Of a DNA stretch of 64,000 nucleotides, positions 14,301-26,044 are shown one piece after another. Source of the stretch: Colletotrichum lupini. Its lineage: Eukaryota; Ascomycota; Sordariomycetes; Glomerellales; Glomerellaceae. The stretch covers positions 3,596,001-3,660,000 of the forward strand of contig NC_064677.1 of assembly GCF_023278565.1 (NCBI RefSeq). The letters are read 5' to 3'. A program made the position numbers and the translations under genes. Below the pieces are notes generated by a model, which saw only the letters and a program-made list of their open reading frames with translations, did no database searches and had not been told where the DNA came from. Numbering within the stretch: position 1 is the first letter of the stretch; each line of letters starts with the position of its first letter.

Positions 14301-17204
14301 AACTGAGACACGCCAAAAGTCCCGCCTCGCTGGATCAAGGTGGATTGGAGATTTGCCAAGACTCTTGGAGGGTGAAGGTGATGGGCAACACGCAGGTACG
14401 CCAGTTAGCGTACTGGTAGCCACACGCATGCCGGGGTTGCTGTCGAATGGGCAAGTTGTAACGAAGAGATTCTTGCGCGCGCGCGCGTCTGCAGGGGTGC
14501 GTGGAACGGCAAGTTTGGACGAAGTGCTCGCTGAGCCATGGCCCCACGGTTGCCGCGCTGTCGGAACCTCTTGGATCTCCCTAGCGCGTCTGGCTGGCGA
14601 TTCAGAGATCTCTGGGAAGCAGAACCAGGTATTTCCTGACAGGCTCTTGTGTCAAGTTGATGGCCCGACGGGGCGCCGGTAGATTTGGCGCCCTTCTGTC
14701 TTTCCCACCCGCTCCCTGCCACACCGAACACGCCCAGTTGTCCTCCGGTTCGACTCAGGTACCTTGGACTTGAACAACGAGACTTCGGGTAGCCCGTGAA
14801 CAGCTGTTGCAACGGCTGGCGAGTGGCTTGCAGACTTACCCAGTTGTGTACCGAGCGAGTCTCTCTTCGGACTTGCCTGCGATCAACATCAACGGCAGCC
14901 CGATCTTGAAGCAAGTCACCCTGTCCCGGTCGATGGTGGTGCTGTGGTGGTATGTCTTGCCTCTGTCTCTCATGCCTTGGCTTCCTCGGAAAGCTGTACG
15001 CTACCTATGCGACGGAGTAATTCATACGGACTCTCAGTATTATCGTACAGACTGAGAAGTACGAACACAGACGCAGCGTAAGCCAGCCAGCCCGCCGTCC
15101 CAACCAACAAACAGTCAGTCTCTAGGGCGAGGCTCGCGAGCAAAGCAGGGAAAGCAACAAGCAGTAACATGCATTGACGGATGTGGCGTCCGCGAACGCT
15201 CCTGCGTCTCATAGATGGGCCTGATGGACCTTGATGAGCCTGATACCTGACGCCCATCACCCGTTCCTCTCATCTTGGAGCTGTTCTTTGGGATCAACAC
15301 AGGCATGGCACCATTCCCCAGCCCGGTCGGAACAACATTTCGAGCAAAGTTTGGGAAACGGCATGCACATCAAAGTCCACCACGATTGCTCCTGTCAAAT
15401 GGCCTTGTCGTCTCTTCTCCTGAAATGCATGCAGCAGTGCCGGAAAGAAGTCCACGGGTGGCGTTCCTGTATGACAGGGCACGCCGCACACGGACGGCCG
15501 TCGCGGAGATGGATTCCCACTCTTCTGCGCGACGAAATTGGACAGGACCCGGCGACCGCACGACACGATCCACACACCCGTGGGTTGGCCCAACCCACAC
15601 GCAGCATTGCTCACTTACGTTTGGCCCCATGGGTTGGGTTGCTGTCGGTTTGCTGTCCCGATGACGAGAGCAAAGGGCACCGGGGCCGGGGCAAGCCTTA
15701 GCCAAGGCAAGGGCAAGGGCAAGGTGAGGCGAGACGAGGCGACGCGTCCGAGAGTCAAAGACTTGAGAGGAGGGAAGTGAAAGGACCGGTCCATCATGAG
15801 ATTTCCAAGAAGAAAACACACCGACAAAAAAGCAACAGAGTGACAACCGACATGTCTTTTGGTGTTACGTCTGTGGGCATTGTGCCCCATTTTTTTTTTT
15901 CGCTATCTCACTCGGTTTCTGTTGTGAGAAGCTGGTCAATTGGTCATGCTGGATGTCACTTTGGACGGGCGGTAACTCTTTGCAAAGCAAGACCATTCCT
16001 GTTATTCGTTCATCTCACCGTTTTGGATTTTCGAATATCTGAACATCAGATGGCAGCAGGCTTCCCTCGGTCTGAGGTTCCTGCGACCGAGGACATCCCC
16101 GAGCGGCAGAGAGTTTGGCATTGCCAGGCCCCCGACATTCCCGACAACGCCGCGCCGCCGAGTCCGGATCTTGTCATTTTGACTTTGGGGGTCCATCCTT
16201 ACAGATGTTCTACACGTATGGTACGGGATAGATGGGCTAGGCATTTTTCCGCACTGCAGTATAACGACTGTAGACTCTGGTGACGTGAGAAGCATCAAAC
16301 GGTACACTAGCGTGTAGCTGGGCCGTTAGTCCCCCTCGCTTTTTCACTCCGAGTACAGTCTCGTCTCGTCTCGTGATGTCTCTCTCTCTCTCTCTGTGCG
16401 TGTGTCTTTTACCCATCATCAGCCGCGGACCGATTCCTGCATCACAGTCATCACGCAAGGCGGCCGCGAAGGAGCGAAACGAAGCGGATGCGATGATGCG
16501 AAAGTGGGATCCCCTAATTCCCCATCCGCATCACCAGCATGTAAGGTACATCACTCCCCCCCAAACCCCTGCTTCACGCGCTCGCATCGCTCCGCGGGGG
16601 AAGAGGAAGAGGGAGATGACGGCTGGCTGCCCTGTCACTCTGGCAGGCCTGGCCTGATGAGGGGCCTACGATCACCCGCCCGTCGTCGTCGCCGCCGCCG
16701 CCGCCCCCTGTACGGATGACGAGGAAGATCCCTTTTTTCTGATGTTGCGTCGATTTGCTTGCTCTTCGAGTCTCTTCCCGCACCCAGCCCAACGCTGATG
16801 TGAACGACCAACGACTGACCCCGGTCCGCAAGCGTACCCCGGTATAGGATGAAACCACGGTTCGTATGCCCTTCCCCTCCGCTCTCACCCTGGCCAGAGG
16901 ATGCCAGATGGAAGCCTTCTACGGCCAAATCTGAGCACGGACATTTAGCAGGAGCAGGTAGTTGTTGTCTTGTCTGCAGTGTGTGCTGCACGCAACGCAA
17001 CGCAGCTTCAGCGCATGAGGAGCCAGGTGCAGTGCAGTGCATTCAGCGGAAGAAGGATCGTGGAGTGTTGTCGTTGGTGTTGTGTATTAGTCCCACGCCC
17101 CCTTATTGAAGGTCAAGTGGACGATTGTCGCTGCTGGCGAGAAGTGAGTAAAAACCCCGACGGCGACGGCGCCTATGTAATGTGCGTATGACTTGTATGT
17201 AGGC

Positions 17205-17238
17205 ATGTATGTATGTATGTATGTATGTATGTATGTGT
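17205..17238. repeat. (ATGT)n microsatellite
   Basis: Eight near-perfect tandem ATGT units lie in non-coding DNA and are followed by GT-rich sequence. No gene is attached. Confidence 0.95.
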
Positions 17239-17391
17239 GCATGTATGCTTGCCTGTGTGTGTGAGTGTGATGGATTTCCCTCCGATGAAGGAACGTTTCT
17301 GGTTCGTTGGTTCCTGGAGAACTGAGAGATCTTCACTGCTCGTTACCATATCCTATCGTTCTAGGCTCGGTCGGTCAGCCTCCTTGTGTTT

Positions 17392-17393
<2 letters not shown>

Positions 17394-17425
<32 letters not shown>
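17394..17425. repeat. (GT)n microsatellite
   Basis: About 16 perfect GT units lie between CT-rich stretches in the gene-free region. Confidence 0.95.
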
Positions 17426-17426
<1 letters not shown>

Positions 17427-20400
17427 CCGAGCTCCGTTCTCCCCATCCTCACTTCTCTCTCTGTCTCCCCCGCTCACGATGCAAGGGGGGAAGTGGAGGG
17501 GCACGGTGTGCAAACTTGAAGAGAAGAGCATAACTCGACGGCTTCTTAATTTCTGAATCTTGCGGGGAGAGAGTAAGAGAGTGCGAGTGACGTTTGGTTT
17601 AGGGGGTACGGATAGATGAACCACGCATATGCCGTCATTGTCACCCGAAGCGTAGTAAAGTAGAAGAGCCAAAAGAAGAGTTGCAGTGGTTGACTGCTTC
17701 TTGTTTACCCGTACCCCGTATCCCTTTCCTCCTGTTCTGAGGGTAATTACAAAACTTTTCGGCACACGAGTGATTGGTCCTTGCATGACCTTGTCTCTCT
17801 TGACTGTCTGTGTGTACGGATAGAAACAGGACAGGACAGGACAGGATCAGACAGACACGGCTCAACTTTTTTTTTTTGAGATGATCGGCAGGCTCGGTAC
17901 TCCGTAGCTTGTTGGGGATATGGAAATCGTTCCCGAGGCGAGTGCGTGTGTGAGAGCACTCAGGCACTCACTCGGACGGTAGTGTAGACCAGATGGCAGA
18001 GGAAGGGCCCAGCGAATTCAGGTACCGAGACACCACACCGCAGATACAAGTGCCATCATCCATGGCGAGGCAAGCAAGCAAGCAGCAGCTTTGGATCATG
18101 TATGGATGGATGGAGTGAGGAAGAGGTTACACCGTGACCCCACCACGAAATGGGCGGGAAGCATCGCGCGCACCATTGCCCTCTCCCAAGACTACTCCTC
18201 CAAGACTACCAAGAGGTAAGACGAAAAGGAAAAAAGCTCGGAGGAGGATGAGCCCTTTCAGCCTACGGCTCGTTCGGGCAGCTTTCCAACCTGACCTGAC
18301 CTTACCCAGCACCAGTGCGGCACCACCACATCGACGCATCGCATCGCTCGCTGCAACGCTACCGCTCTTTTCTTAGCTTTTCGCTTCTCATGCTACCCTT
18401 GCTTGGTACCCCGGTACGAAGTATAGCTCTCGTCGAATGTGGTGCCTCTTCTCGGAATTCCCTGATGGAACAACACGCACATACACGCGCGCACACACAC
18501 ACGTTCACAAGATCACACCAAAGAGTACTCTGTACTTTCCAAATCTCTCGGCATATACCTCACTGCAACACACATTCAACATGGTAAAACGAAGTACCTC
18601 ATAAAATTGCTCGAACACACAAGCTGGAGAAGAGCTTCCCGTCGTTCCTGGGTACCGGGTGGCCCATGTAAGCGGCCCTGACGCCCGTCGTTCGCAACCT
18701 CTCCCCACGTCCATCACGGCATTGACGAGCGTGGCACCTCTTCAGCCTGGCATAGATTGGAAATGACCGGGACTTTTTTTCGACAACAGCTAAGCTAAGC
18801 TAGCCTAGTGTCCGATTCTCAAACACAGCTTCTCTCTCTCTCTTGTTGCTTTCTTCTTCATGTCTCTCTTGGTCCGATCGAATCAAAATGCACGTGGAGA
18901 TTGGAATCTCGCGGACGTGCCGGACAAGGCCCGCAGCGCCAGGTCGGGCACCCCCCTCCCTCCCCGGAGACTTCAATATCCCAAGTGCCGTGCTGTCAGA
19001 AGAGAAGCTACAGGAAAACTAATTAACCAGCTTTTCCGTTCGGTCACGTACATCTGGCATATTACACACACGCCGTAGACTAATCTGACCGCCTTCTTGT
19101 CCGCCGCCAAACTCGTTCGATCATTCCGGGGGGAGGGTTTGGCTCCAGCACGTCACCCAAGGCGACTTGGAGTAATAACCTCAGTTTGCGTTTGCCCGTT
19201 GGCTGGTTAGCTTAGTTAGCTCTATCTCTCTTTTCCCATCTTAAAATCTTTCGATAGCGGTAGTGCGCCGCGCCAAACCGTGAGCTTAAATCACGCCGCC
19301 TCATCACGCCAGATCAGACCCATTAATCACACAGACGGCGCCTTCGTTGGAACACTTGGAAGCTCGTTTTCGTTGTTCTACGCGAGCACTAGAAGGCCGC
19401 TACCGCTACGTTGTAATCCACTTTTGCTCTTGCTCGAGACCACTAAGTTTCCTGCAACACGGCAAACAGGGCGACTTGGTCAAGGGACCGATGTACACAA
19501 GATTGGAAGTGGACCGCAGCCCAAAGTATCCGTACCCGGCGACAGCTTCTGGCAGACGGGCTCGCTCTCAGTCTCTCTCGCCTGTCTGTTCTTGGGTGGA
19601 GAACGTGGAAACTGGAATTGAGGGACTGCGGCCTTCGAGAAACCGCATCTCACCTCCCCTGGGCCCTGGCACGGGGGGAGAGCGAGAGAGCACTCTGGAG
19701 CCTGTGAACATGCTTTTCTCACTACGGTGGGGAGGTTTGGCTTTCCGCTCATCCCATACCCAAGAGCCACGAAGATAGCTTAGTGTAAGGAGTAATAACT
19801 TGCGTGCGTTACGGCGTTGTGTTCTCTGTACGCAACGTGCAGGGCCAAAAGACATGCGCGTTCACTGTTTCTGCCCTCTTCTAAAACATGGCTGTACAGC
19901 AAGCGCGGCCCCAGATTCGGTCCAGATTTGGGAATATTTTGGTTCACCTCCGAAATCAAAAAAGAAAAATCCCACATGGCTGACACGCCGCCGTTTTCTC
20001 CCCCAATTCCGCCTCGGAAGCGGACAGGTTCCCCGTCTCTCTTTTCCCCCCTTTGCTCTCTCTCTTTCTCTTCCTGTGTGCCTCCTTGATTCTGCCCCGA
20101 GGGACGCTGTGCGTTGCGGGTAGTTAAGGTTTGTGTGTGCGTATCTACGTGTGCCTGTATCCGTTGAAAATGTCTGTGTGTACCCTTACCACGGTGTGTC
20201 TTCCACAGTTCGCTGCTTGATGTAAGACTGGGCAGCGGCGGCGGCGAAAAGAAAGAGGTCTTGAACCGAGACGACGAAGATCTACTTTCTTGGAGGATCT
20301 GCTCATTGTCCGTCCATCCCCTTGCCTCGCCAAAGGCAGTCTGCCGGGGTCGGGAGTCATCCGTCGCCCATCAACCCATCACCATGCCCATCGCTTCTGT

Positions 20401-23264
20401 GTCCGTACCCGTTACCTGTTACCGTCCCCTGCCTTGCCTCTGTTCGGTTCTCCTCTCTGGCCGGCCGCATCTTGCTCCAGTCCTCGACCCATTACCCAGT
20501 CGTCTCCCCGTCGAGGAGGATATTGATGATCGAGGGTGTCCGTGAAGAGATATTGACAGAGTGAGAGACAGGATGTTCCACTCGGCCGGTCAGTCATCAA
20601 CTAAGTTGCCGCCGTCAGTCAACACACAGACGAGCGCCAATCTTCCAAGAGTCTATACGTCTTCTTGCTCGTTACTGCGCCGTATCTCGCGAAAGCACTC
20701 GCTGTCTCTCTGAGTCTCTTTCTTGTCCGGCCCCCTGCAACTACACTAGCACACTACCGCGATCCTTGTTCTCGCTCGCTCTCACTCCCCACCAGATTTC
20801 CGTACCCTTCTTTTTCTTCGCGGCCGGCCAACTCAATAGGCGCACACCTAGGGCTCACCCTCCACTCCGTCCCGCTTCCCTTTGGGACGCCCTCCCCCGC
20901 AGCAACCTTTCCTCAGGCCCTTTTTTTGGTGTCCGCAGTGGGATGGGGACCAGAAAGCGAGCAGAGAGAGAAAGTGAACGGTGAGAGAAAGCCAGAGAGC
21001 TCCAGCAGTGACCGCACACACACACACACACCCACCACCACCCTCCTCATCGGCTCATCCACCTCCTCCGGCTCCCCCTTGATCGATGATCTTTTCCATT
21101 GGCCGTGGCCTCGGCCGGGCTTCTCGACAACGGTCATGCGTTCATCCGTGGAGTCGACACAGAGCTAATGTCACAGAGGGTCCAATGAGCGTCATGCAGA
21201 TATCCCAGCCGAGATGCCTCTTTCGCTCCTTGATTTCTTTTTTTCTTTACTTTTCCCGAGCCGTCTTTTCGATTCTTTCTCTCTGCCGTGTTGCGTAAGT
21301 ACGCAGTAATAATGTGTGTCAAGGGCTTGCTCGAGAGAGAGGCATGTATGTGTGATGTCGGAGCCTCGGAGGAGGAGGAGGAAGACCATCTGTCCCTGTG
21401 CAATATCGCGTGTATCCGTAACTTGTAAGTACACAGGGAACCTTGAGGTGGTTTGTGATCCCCCTTCGCCTCGATGCGAGATCCATAGTATCATTATTTT
21501 TGGGGCCAAGCAGTCAAACCTTCGGCCGCGCCTTTCGGTGCCTGTGCCTGTGCCTCGCGCTTGTGCCTGTCTGGTACCTGAGCTTTTTTCATGAACCCAG
21601 CTCTGGGTTCAGGTTCAGGTTCTTTTTTTGATCTCTCTGCGGCCGCACCAAGCCAAGGGCCAGAAAAAATTACTGGAAAATGGGAACAGGCGCGGGAAAA
21701 GGGAGAGCCCCCGTTCGACCCTGTCTCATTCCCTCCTCTCCATTGCTCCAAAACCGCCCACCTGGTTCTGTACTGATTCAGGTGTCGACATCAGCCTGCC
21801 TATTCAGGCCTTCACAGACAAGGTGACCCCGTTTCACCATGGGCTGCTCAACTCTGCTCAGCTGGCACGCCGCTGCAAGAAATCTGTCATCTCAATCCAG
21901 GATCTCTCTCTTTTTTTTGCCTTTACCAACACGGGCCAAGGGTCAGGTATCTCTCTCACTCACACACACACATACTATGTACTCTCTCTCTCTTTCTCTC
22001 GCTCGCGCTATGCCATGCTGGGCTGGAAATGACGGAATGGTGTTGGGTAGGTTATAGGTTCCAGGACAGTCAACAGCAGCACGGCATTAGCCATTCAGCC
22101 GAAAATCTTAAGGCCATGGGCTTTGGTGATATAGCTGCTACCATCGTCCGGTTCATCTGTCACCTCGCTTTGAGCGATCCCCCAGGCTCAGCCCAGGTCT
22201 TCTTCTCGAACACACAGGGTGGACACTGGAAGAGGAGGAGTAGGAGGGTACCACCGTGGGAACTTGGTAGTGCTTGGGAAGAAGACTGGACGTGGTGGAC
22301 GGAAATATCCACACCCATACCACATTTACACGCACAGATGCATGTGGCTCAGCAGAGCAGCAGCATCAACAACAACAGCATCCCGCGACAAGAGCAACAG
22401 CTGGTATTAGCTGCCCACCCACGTTCGCGCGTGCCCCGACTGACTTGTTGATGCCAGGAACTGCTGCTGGTGCTGCTGGTGCTTCCCAGACCACCTTACC
22501 CACCCCTCCCCCTACCCTACCCTACGGATCCATCCCCTACCCTGCAGTCCCCTTCCCTCCCCGTCTGTCCATATCCACATGGACAAATCTACACCCACGT
22601 CCACATCCCAAATACACACACCCACGTCCAAGCCGGGGGCCTGGCGGCGGCGACGGCGGGCGGGCAAAGCTCGATGCCATGCCATGCCTATCCGTACCCG
22701 TCTGGCATGGCATGGCATGAGCTGCTGCTTGTGCTTCTACTTCTGCTTTCTCTGCTACGGATACTGCTGCTGCGGCTTTTCTCACTCGAGTCGGCGAGCC
22801 TTAAACCATGCATCGGGTCCCTTTTTCAACCATCTCATTCTCCACTGCTACGGTACCTGAGTACCCTCTTCACCCCAGTCATCCTCGTCCTCCTCGACAC
22901 CACCAGTCAGGTACCGAGTACACTCGAACCCTCGTCGTTGAACCAGCCGTTATTCCTCTCCCCCCATCGTGGCCAGTTGCTTCTGGCTGCCCGTGCTGGC
23001 CCTGGCTCGAGTCCCAAGTCCTCCTGTCCGGATCCAGCCTCGACATTTCTCCGTGTGGATGGCCGTACCCTTCGGTATTAATTCCACCTCTGTCAAACTA
23101 AGGAGCAAGGGCTTCCTTACAAGACCGCCTTATTACAACCACGGGTATCCTTCAGACTTGCCATACACAACGGGGCCTGTCAGTTCCAGGCCCAGGAACG
23201 CCTCCCAGTCGATCGACCCCGCCATACTATCAGTTGGCACACCCTCAAATTTATACAATATATG

Positions 23265-23740
23265 ATCGATCCTACCTCGTGGGACCTGGGGTAGCCAAGT
23301 CCTCTTTCCCTTTTTCATCATCTTCTCTTCCTTTTCCCAAAACGACTTGACGCATCAACGCATCATCCTCTCTCTACATCTATATATCACTCTCACTCTT
23401 ACACTCTCTCTTTTGATTAACTTGTTAAGAACCATCTCGGGACGGACCCAACTCCAAGGCCAGACACCTTGACCTTCCGACATCAACCTTACCTTGAATC
23501 ATCAACATAGAGTGCTGTTATATTACCACTATCGGTTGCTTTTGTCGTACACCTTCTAGCTCATCTAGATCTCGGCAAACATCGATAGCTTCCTACACAA
23601 TCCCTCCAAACACTCCTTTCCCATCTGTCCTAGATTCAACCTCATCTCAGGACATCCTCTCCAGAGAGATCCAGATCGTCCTTGTACCAGCTCGAAACAA
23701 GACAACCACCTCATAAACCGAAACCACCACACCTGTCCCA
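23265..23740 (+). promoter_or_regulatory. Pyrimidine-rich, ATG-free leader and proximal promoter of the homeobox gene
   Basis: The last ATG on the plus strand before the start codon is at about 23261. The next 476 bases have none, in any frame, although about seven would be expected at random. The stretch begins with CT-rich runs (23320-23415) around a TATATATC element at 23381-23388 and goes on to CAACA/TCATC-type sequence typical of fungal 5' leaders. This suggests a transcribed leader selected against upstream AUGs, with transcription starting around 23.3-23.45 kb. The start site itself is not shown by sequence. Confidence 0.55.
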
Positions 23741-26044
23741 ATGCTTGTTACCAGGCAGTTTGACACCACCGAGCAGAGCCACTGGTCCTACAGCAAATTT
23801 GAGACTCCCCTCCACAAGGCCCCTACCACTCCTCCACGCATGTCGAACCAGTTCGAAGCTCCGTTGCCCACGCCTCCCGAGTGGCAAGGGCAGCAGTACT
23901 CTTACCTCCCAGGGCCGGAAAATAACGTCTTCTCCCAGGCGTACGGAGCTGGCAATGAGACCTCGGATGCGTCGCAACCTCGCACTGCAACCGGCGCCCC
24001 TGCACAAGTAGAGATCCAGACGAAGCAAGAACCCGGTCTGGAAAACCGTGGCACAGCAGACCCTCTTGGACTTCGTCAAGTGAAGCAGCCCACTCCGGAA
24101 GACGAGCCCGAGGACAGACAGCAGCAGCAACAACAGCAGGAACAGCGACAGGCATCGCAGTCCTTGGAGAAGACCGCAGAGCCGGCATCTCAGGAACCCA
24201 CGGCATCAACAGATATGCAGGGCCAGACAATGATCTCGAACCCGGCTTCATCAACAGAGCTCGGGGCCGATGTGTCTTCGTCCCAGATGGACCATGACGA
24301 GGGTAGCTTGAGCAAGGACGAGGACGACGACGTGCTTGACGATGATGATATGCTCGACGACGGCGATGGAACCCCACAGACGGCCGCAGAGCGGACAGCA
24401 GCCCGGAGGAAGATGAAGCGTTTCCGGTTAGTCGAAGCAGCACATGAAGCATTGTTAGCGGCATACTGACCACAACGACAGTCTCACACACCAACAGACG
24501 AGATTCCTCATGAGTGAATTCGCCAAGCAGCCTCACCCTGATGCCGCCCACAGAGAACGCCTGTCAAGGGAGATCCCCGGCCTGAGCCCTCGCCAAGTAC
24601 AAGTCTGGTTCCAGAACCGGTGAGCCTGCTCGCAACCTAACAATATCAAAGAGACAGTGGAACTAATCCTGTTCATCCAATAGCCGTGCGAAGATTAAGC
24701 GTCTCACAGCCGATGACCGTGACCGCATGATCAAGATGCGTGCGGTTCCCGACGACTTTGACAACGTGCAGGCTCTTCACTCCCCCTACGGCGCGGTCCA
24801 CGGTCTCAACACTCCCATGTCATCCCCCATGAACTTTGGTACACAGTCATACGTCGACCACATGATTCGTCCTTTGATGGTCGACGTCCGCAGGGCAGAG
24901 GGTGGCGAGGAGCACATGTCGTCTACGGGACTCAGCCCTGGATTTGGAAGCATCGGATTCACTCCCCCGGGAACCATGAGCAGCCCGGATATCCTGTCTC
25001 CCATGACACCCAATTCGACTGGCGACCACCGCTACGGATACGGCAGCCACCTGTCGCCCATGGGCCCCGGCCCCCGAACCTCAAACCCCTTTGCGCGACA
25101 GGGCGCCCTCGAGAACTCCATGTCCATGCACCGCGGCCAGCCGAGCCGACCTCTCCAGCCTCTCGAGCTCCGCGAGACCATGAACCGGTCAAGGTCGGAC
25201 CTCAACTCTCCTCTCCGCTCCAGCATGTCCTGGAAGGGCGACGCGATCGACTACAGCACATACCACCACGGAGCCGGCGGAAGCCCTCAGCTGAGTGGAA
25301 GACAGCAGTCGGTCTACCAGCCAGAGCAGATGAGCGGCCCCTCAAGCAGCGGCCTCCCTTACGAGTCAAGCTCTTACTCCAGTATGCTTTCAACCATCAT
25401 CTCATGATAAAAAACTAGTGTCACTAACCCCAAACGTAGGCAACAACTCACCTCCCGGCATGAACTACTCGAGCTTCCCCGGCGGCCCGCCAAACCGCCT
25501 GCGCGCCCGCGCCTCATCAGGCACCCTCGGCCTCGACCTCCGCAACCAGTACCGCTCTGTCGGATCCGTCCCGCCCCCAGGCCACTCCCCGGCCCCTGGC
25601 GCGACCTCGGCCCAGTTCGCCTACACCTCCAGTCTGCCCTCAGCCCCCCTCACCGCGCCCGTCGACTTCTCCCTGCCCCGCACGCCCGGCGCCCGACCCG
25701 GCGGTGTCCAGGACTACTCGATGCCTCAGATGAGCGCGCCCATCGCCGCGCCCAACGACTTCTCGCAGGCCTTCCACGCCAGCATGAGCACCTCCAGCTC
25801 CAGGACGCCCATGCGCGACACATTTGGCGGCGGCGGCCCGATGCCGCCTCAGCACACCCCTCACGGCGCGCACAGCGGCGAGTACGCTCAGCAGCAGCAG
25901 CAACATCACCAGGAACAACAGCGCGGAGGAGACGAGTACGGACACGAGTTCGGCGCGCTGAAGAGGAAGAGAAGCTTCTCGAGCGGAGCACCGGCCGGAC
26001 CTGGACCCGCACCCGGACCTCAGGCATACGGAAGCACAGCATAA
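23741..26044 (+). CDS. Homeobox transcription factor (Htf1/MoHox2-like)
   Basis: There are four exons: 23741-24426, 24482-24619, 24684-25381 and 25440-26044 (introns of 55, 64 and 58 nt), coding for 708 residues. The start is the first ATG after an ATG-free leader. Residues 1-220 are Gln/Pro/Ser-rich and include EAPLPTPPEWQGQQYSYLPG, a poly-Gln run and an acidic patch (DEDDDVLDDDDMLDDGDG). The homeodomain covers about residues 222-281: RFRLTHQQTRFLMSEFAKQP and, in the recognition helix, PRQVQVWFQNRRAKIKRLT. WFQNRR is at 271-276, and the third intron boundary splits the codon of R275. The remaining 425 residues are disordered, rich in Ser/Pro/Gly, with a basic KRKRSF motif close to the end. 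The protein is presumably a nuclear DNA-binding regulator. The short motifs resemble what I remember of Htf1/MoHox2 factors controlling conidiophore development, but assignment to that orthologue is inference. It stands alone, with about 21 kb upstream and 5 kb downstream free of genes. Confidence 0.9.

Larger units (their letters stand above)
2395..23264. other. Gene-free region of about 20.9 kb upstream of the homeobox gene
   Basis: No reading frame here has a recognisable domain, a plausible splice pattern or sustained coding composition. Open frames up to about 256 codons occur but are low-complexity or overlap equally open frames on the other strand. The base composition is mixed rather than AT-rich, so the region does not look like RIP-mutated transposons. 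Seen in it: CATGC-type repeats (6525-6540, 8632-8651, 22676-22690), an (ATGT)n and a (GT)n tract near 17.2-17.4 kb, CT tracts, and TACTYCGTA words at 7155, 7209, 7226, 10417 and 17898. Large cis-regulatory DNA or non-coding transcription units for the homeobox gene are possible, but that is inference. Confidence 0.6.

Noticed and set aside
15231..15846. Several overlapping open frames of 130-160 codons on both strands
   Set aside because: They shadow one another in GC-rich sequence; none has a domain or consistent intron signals.
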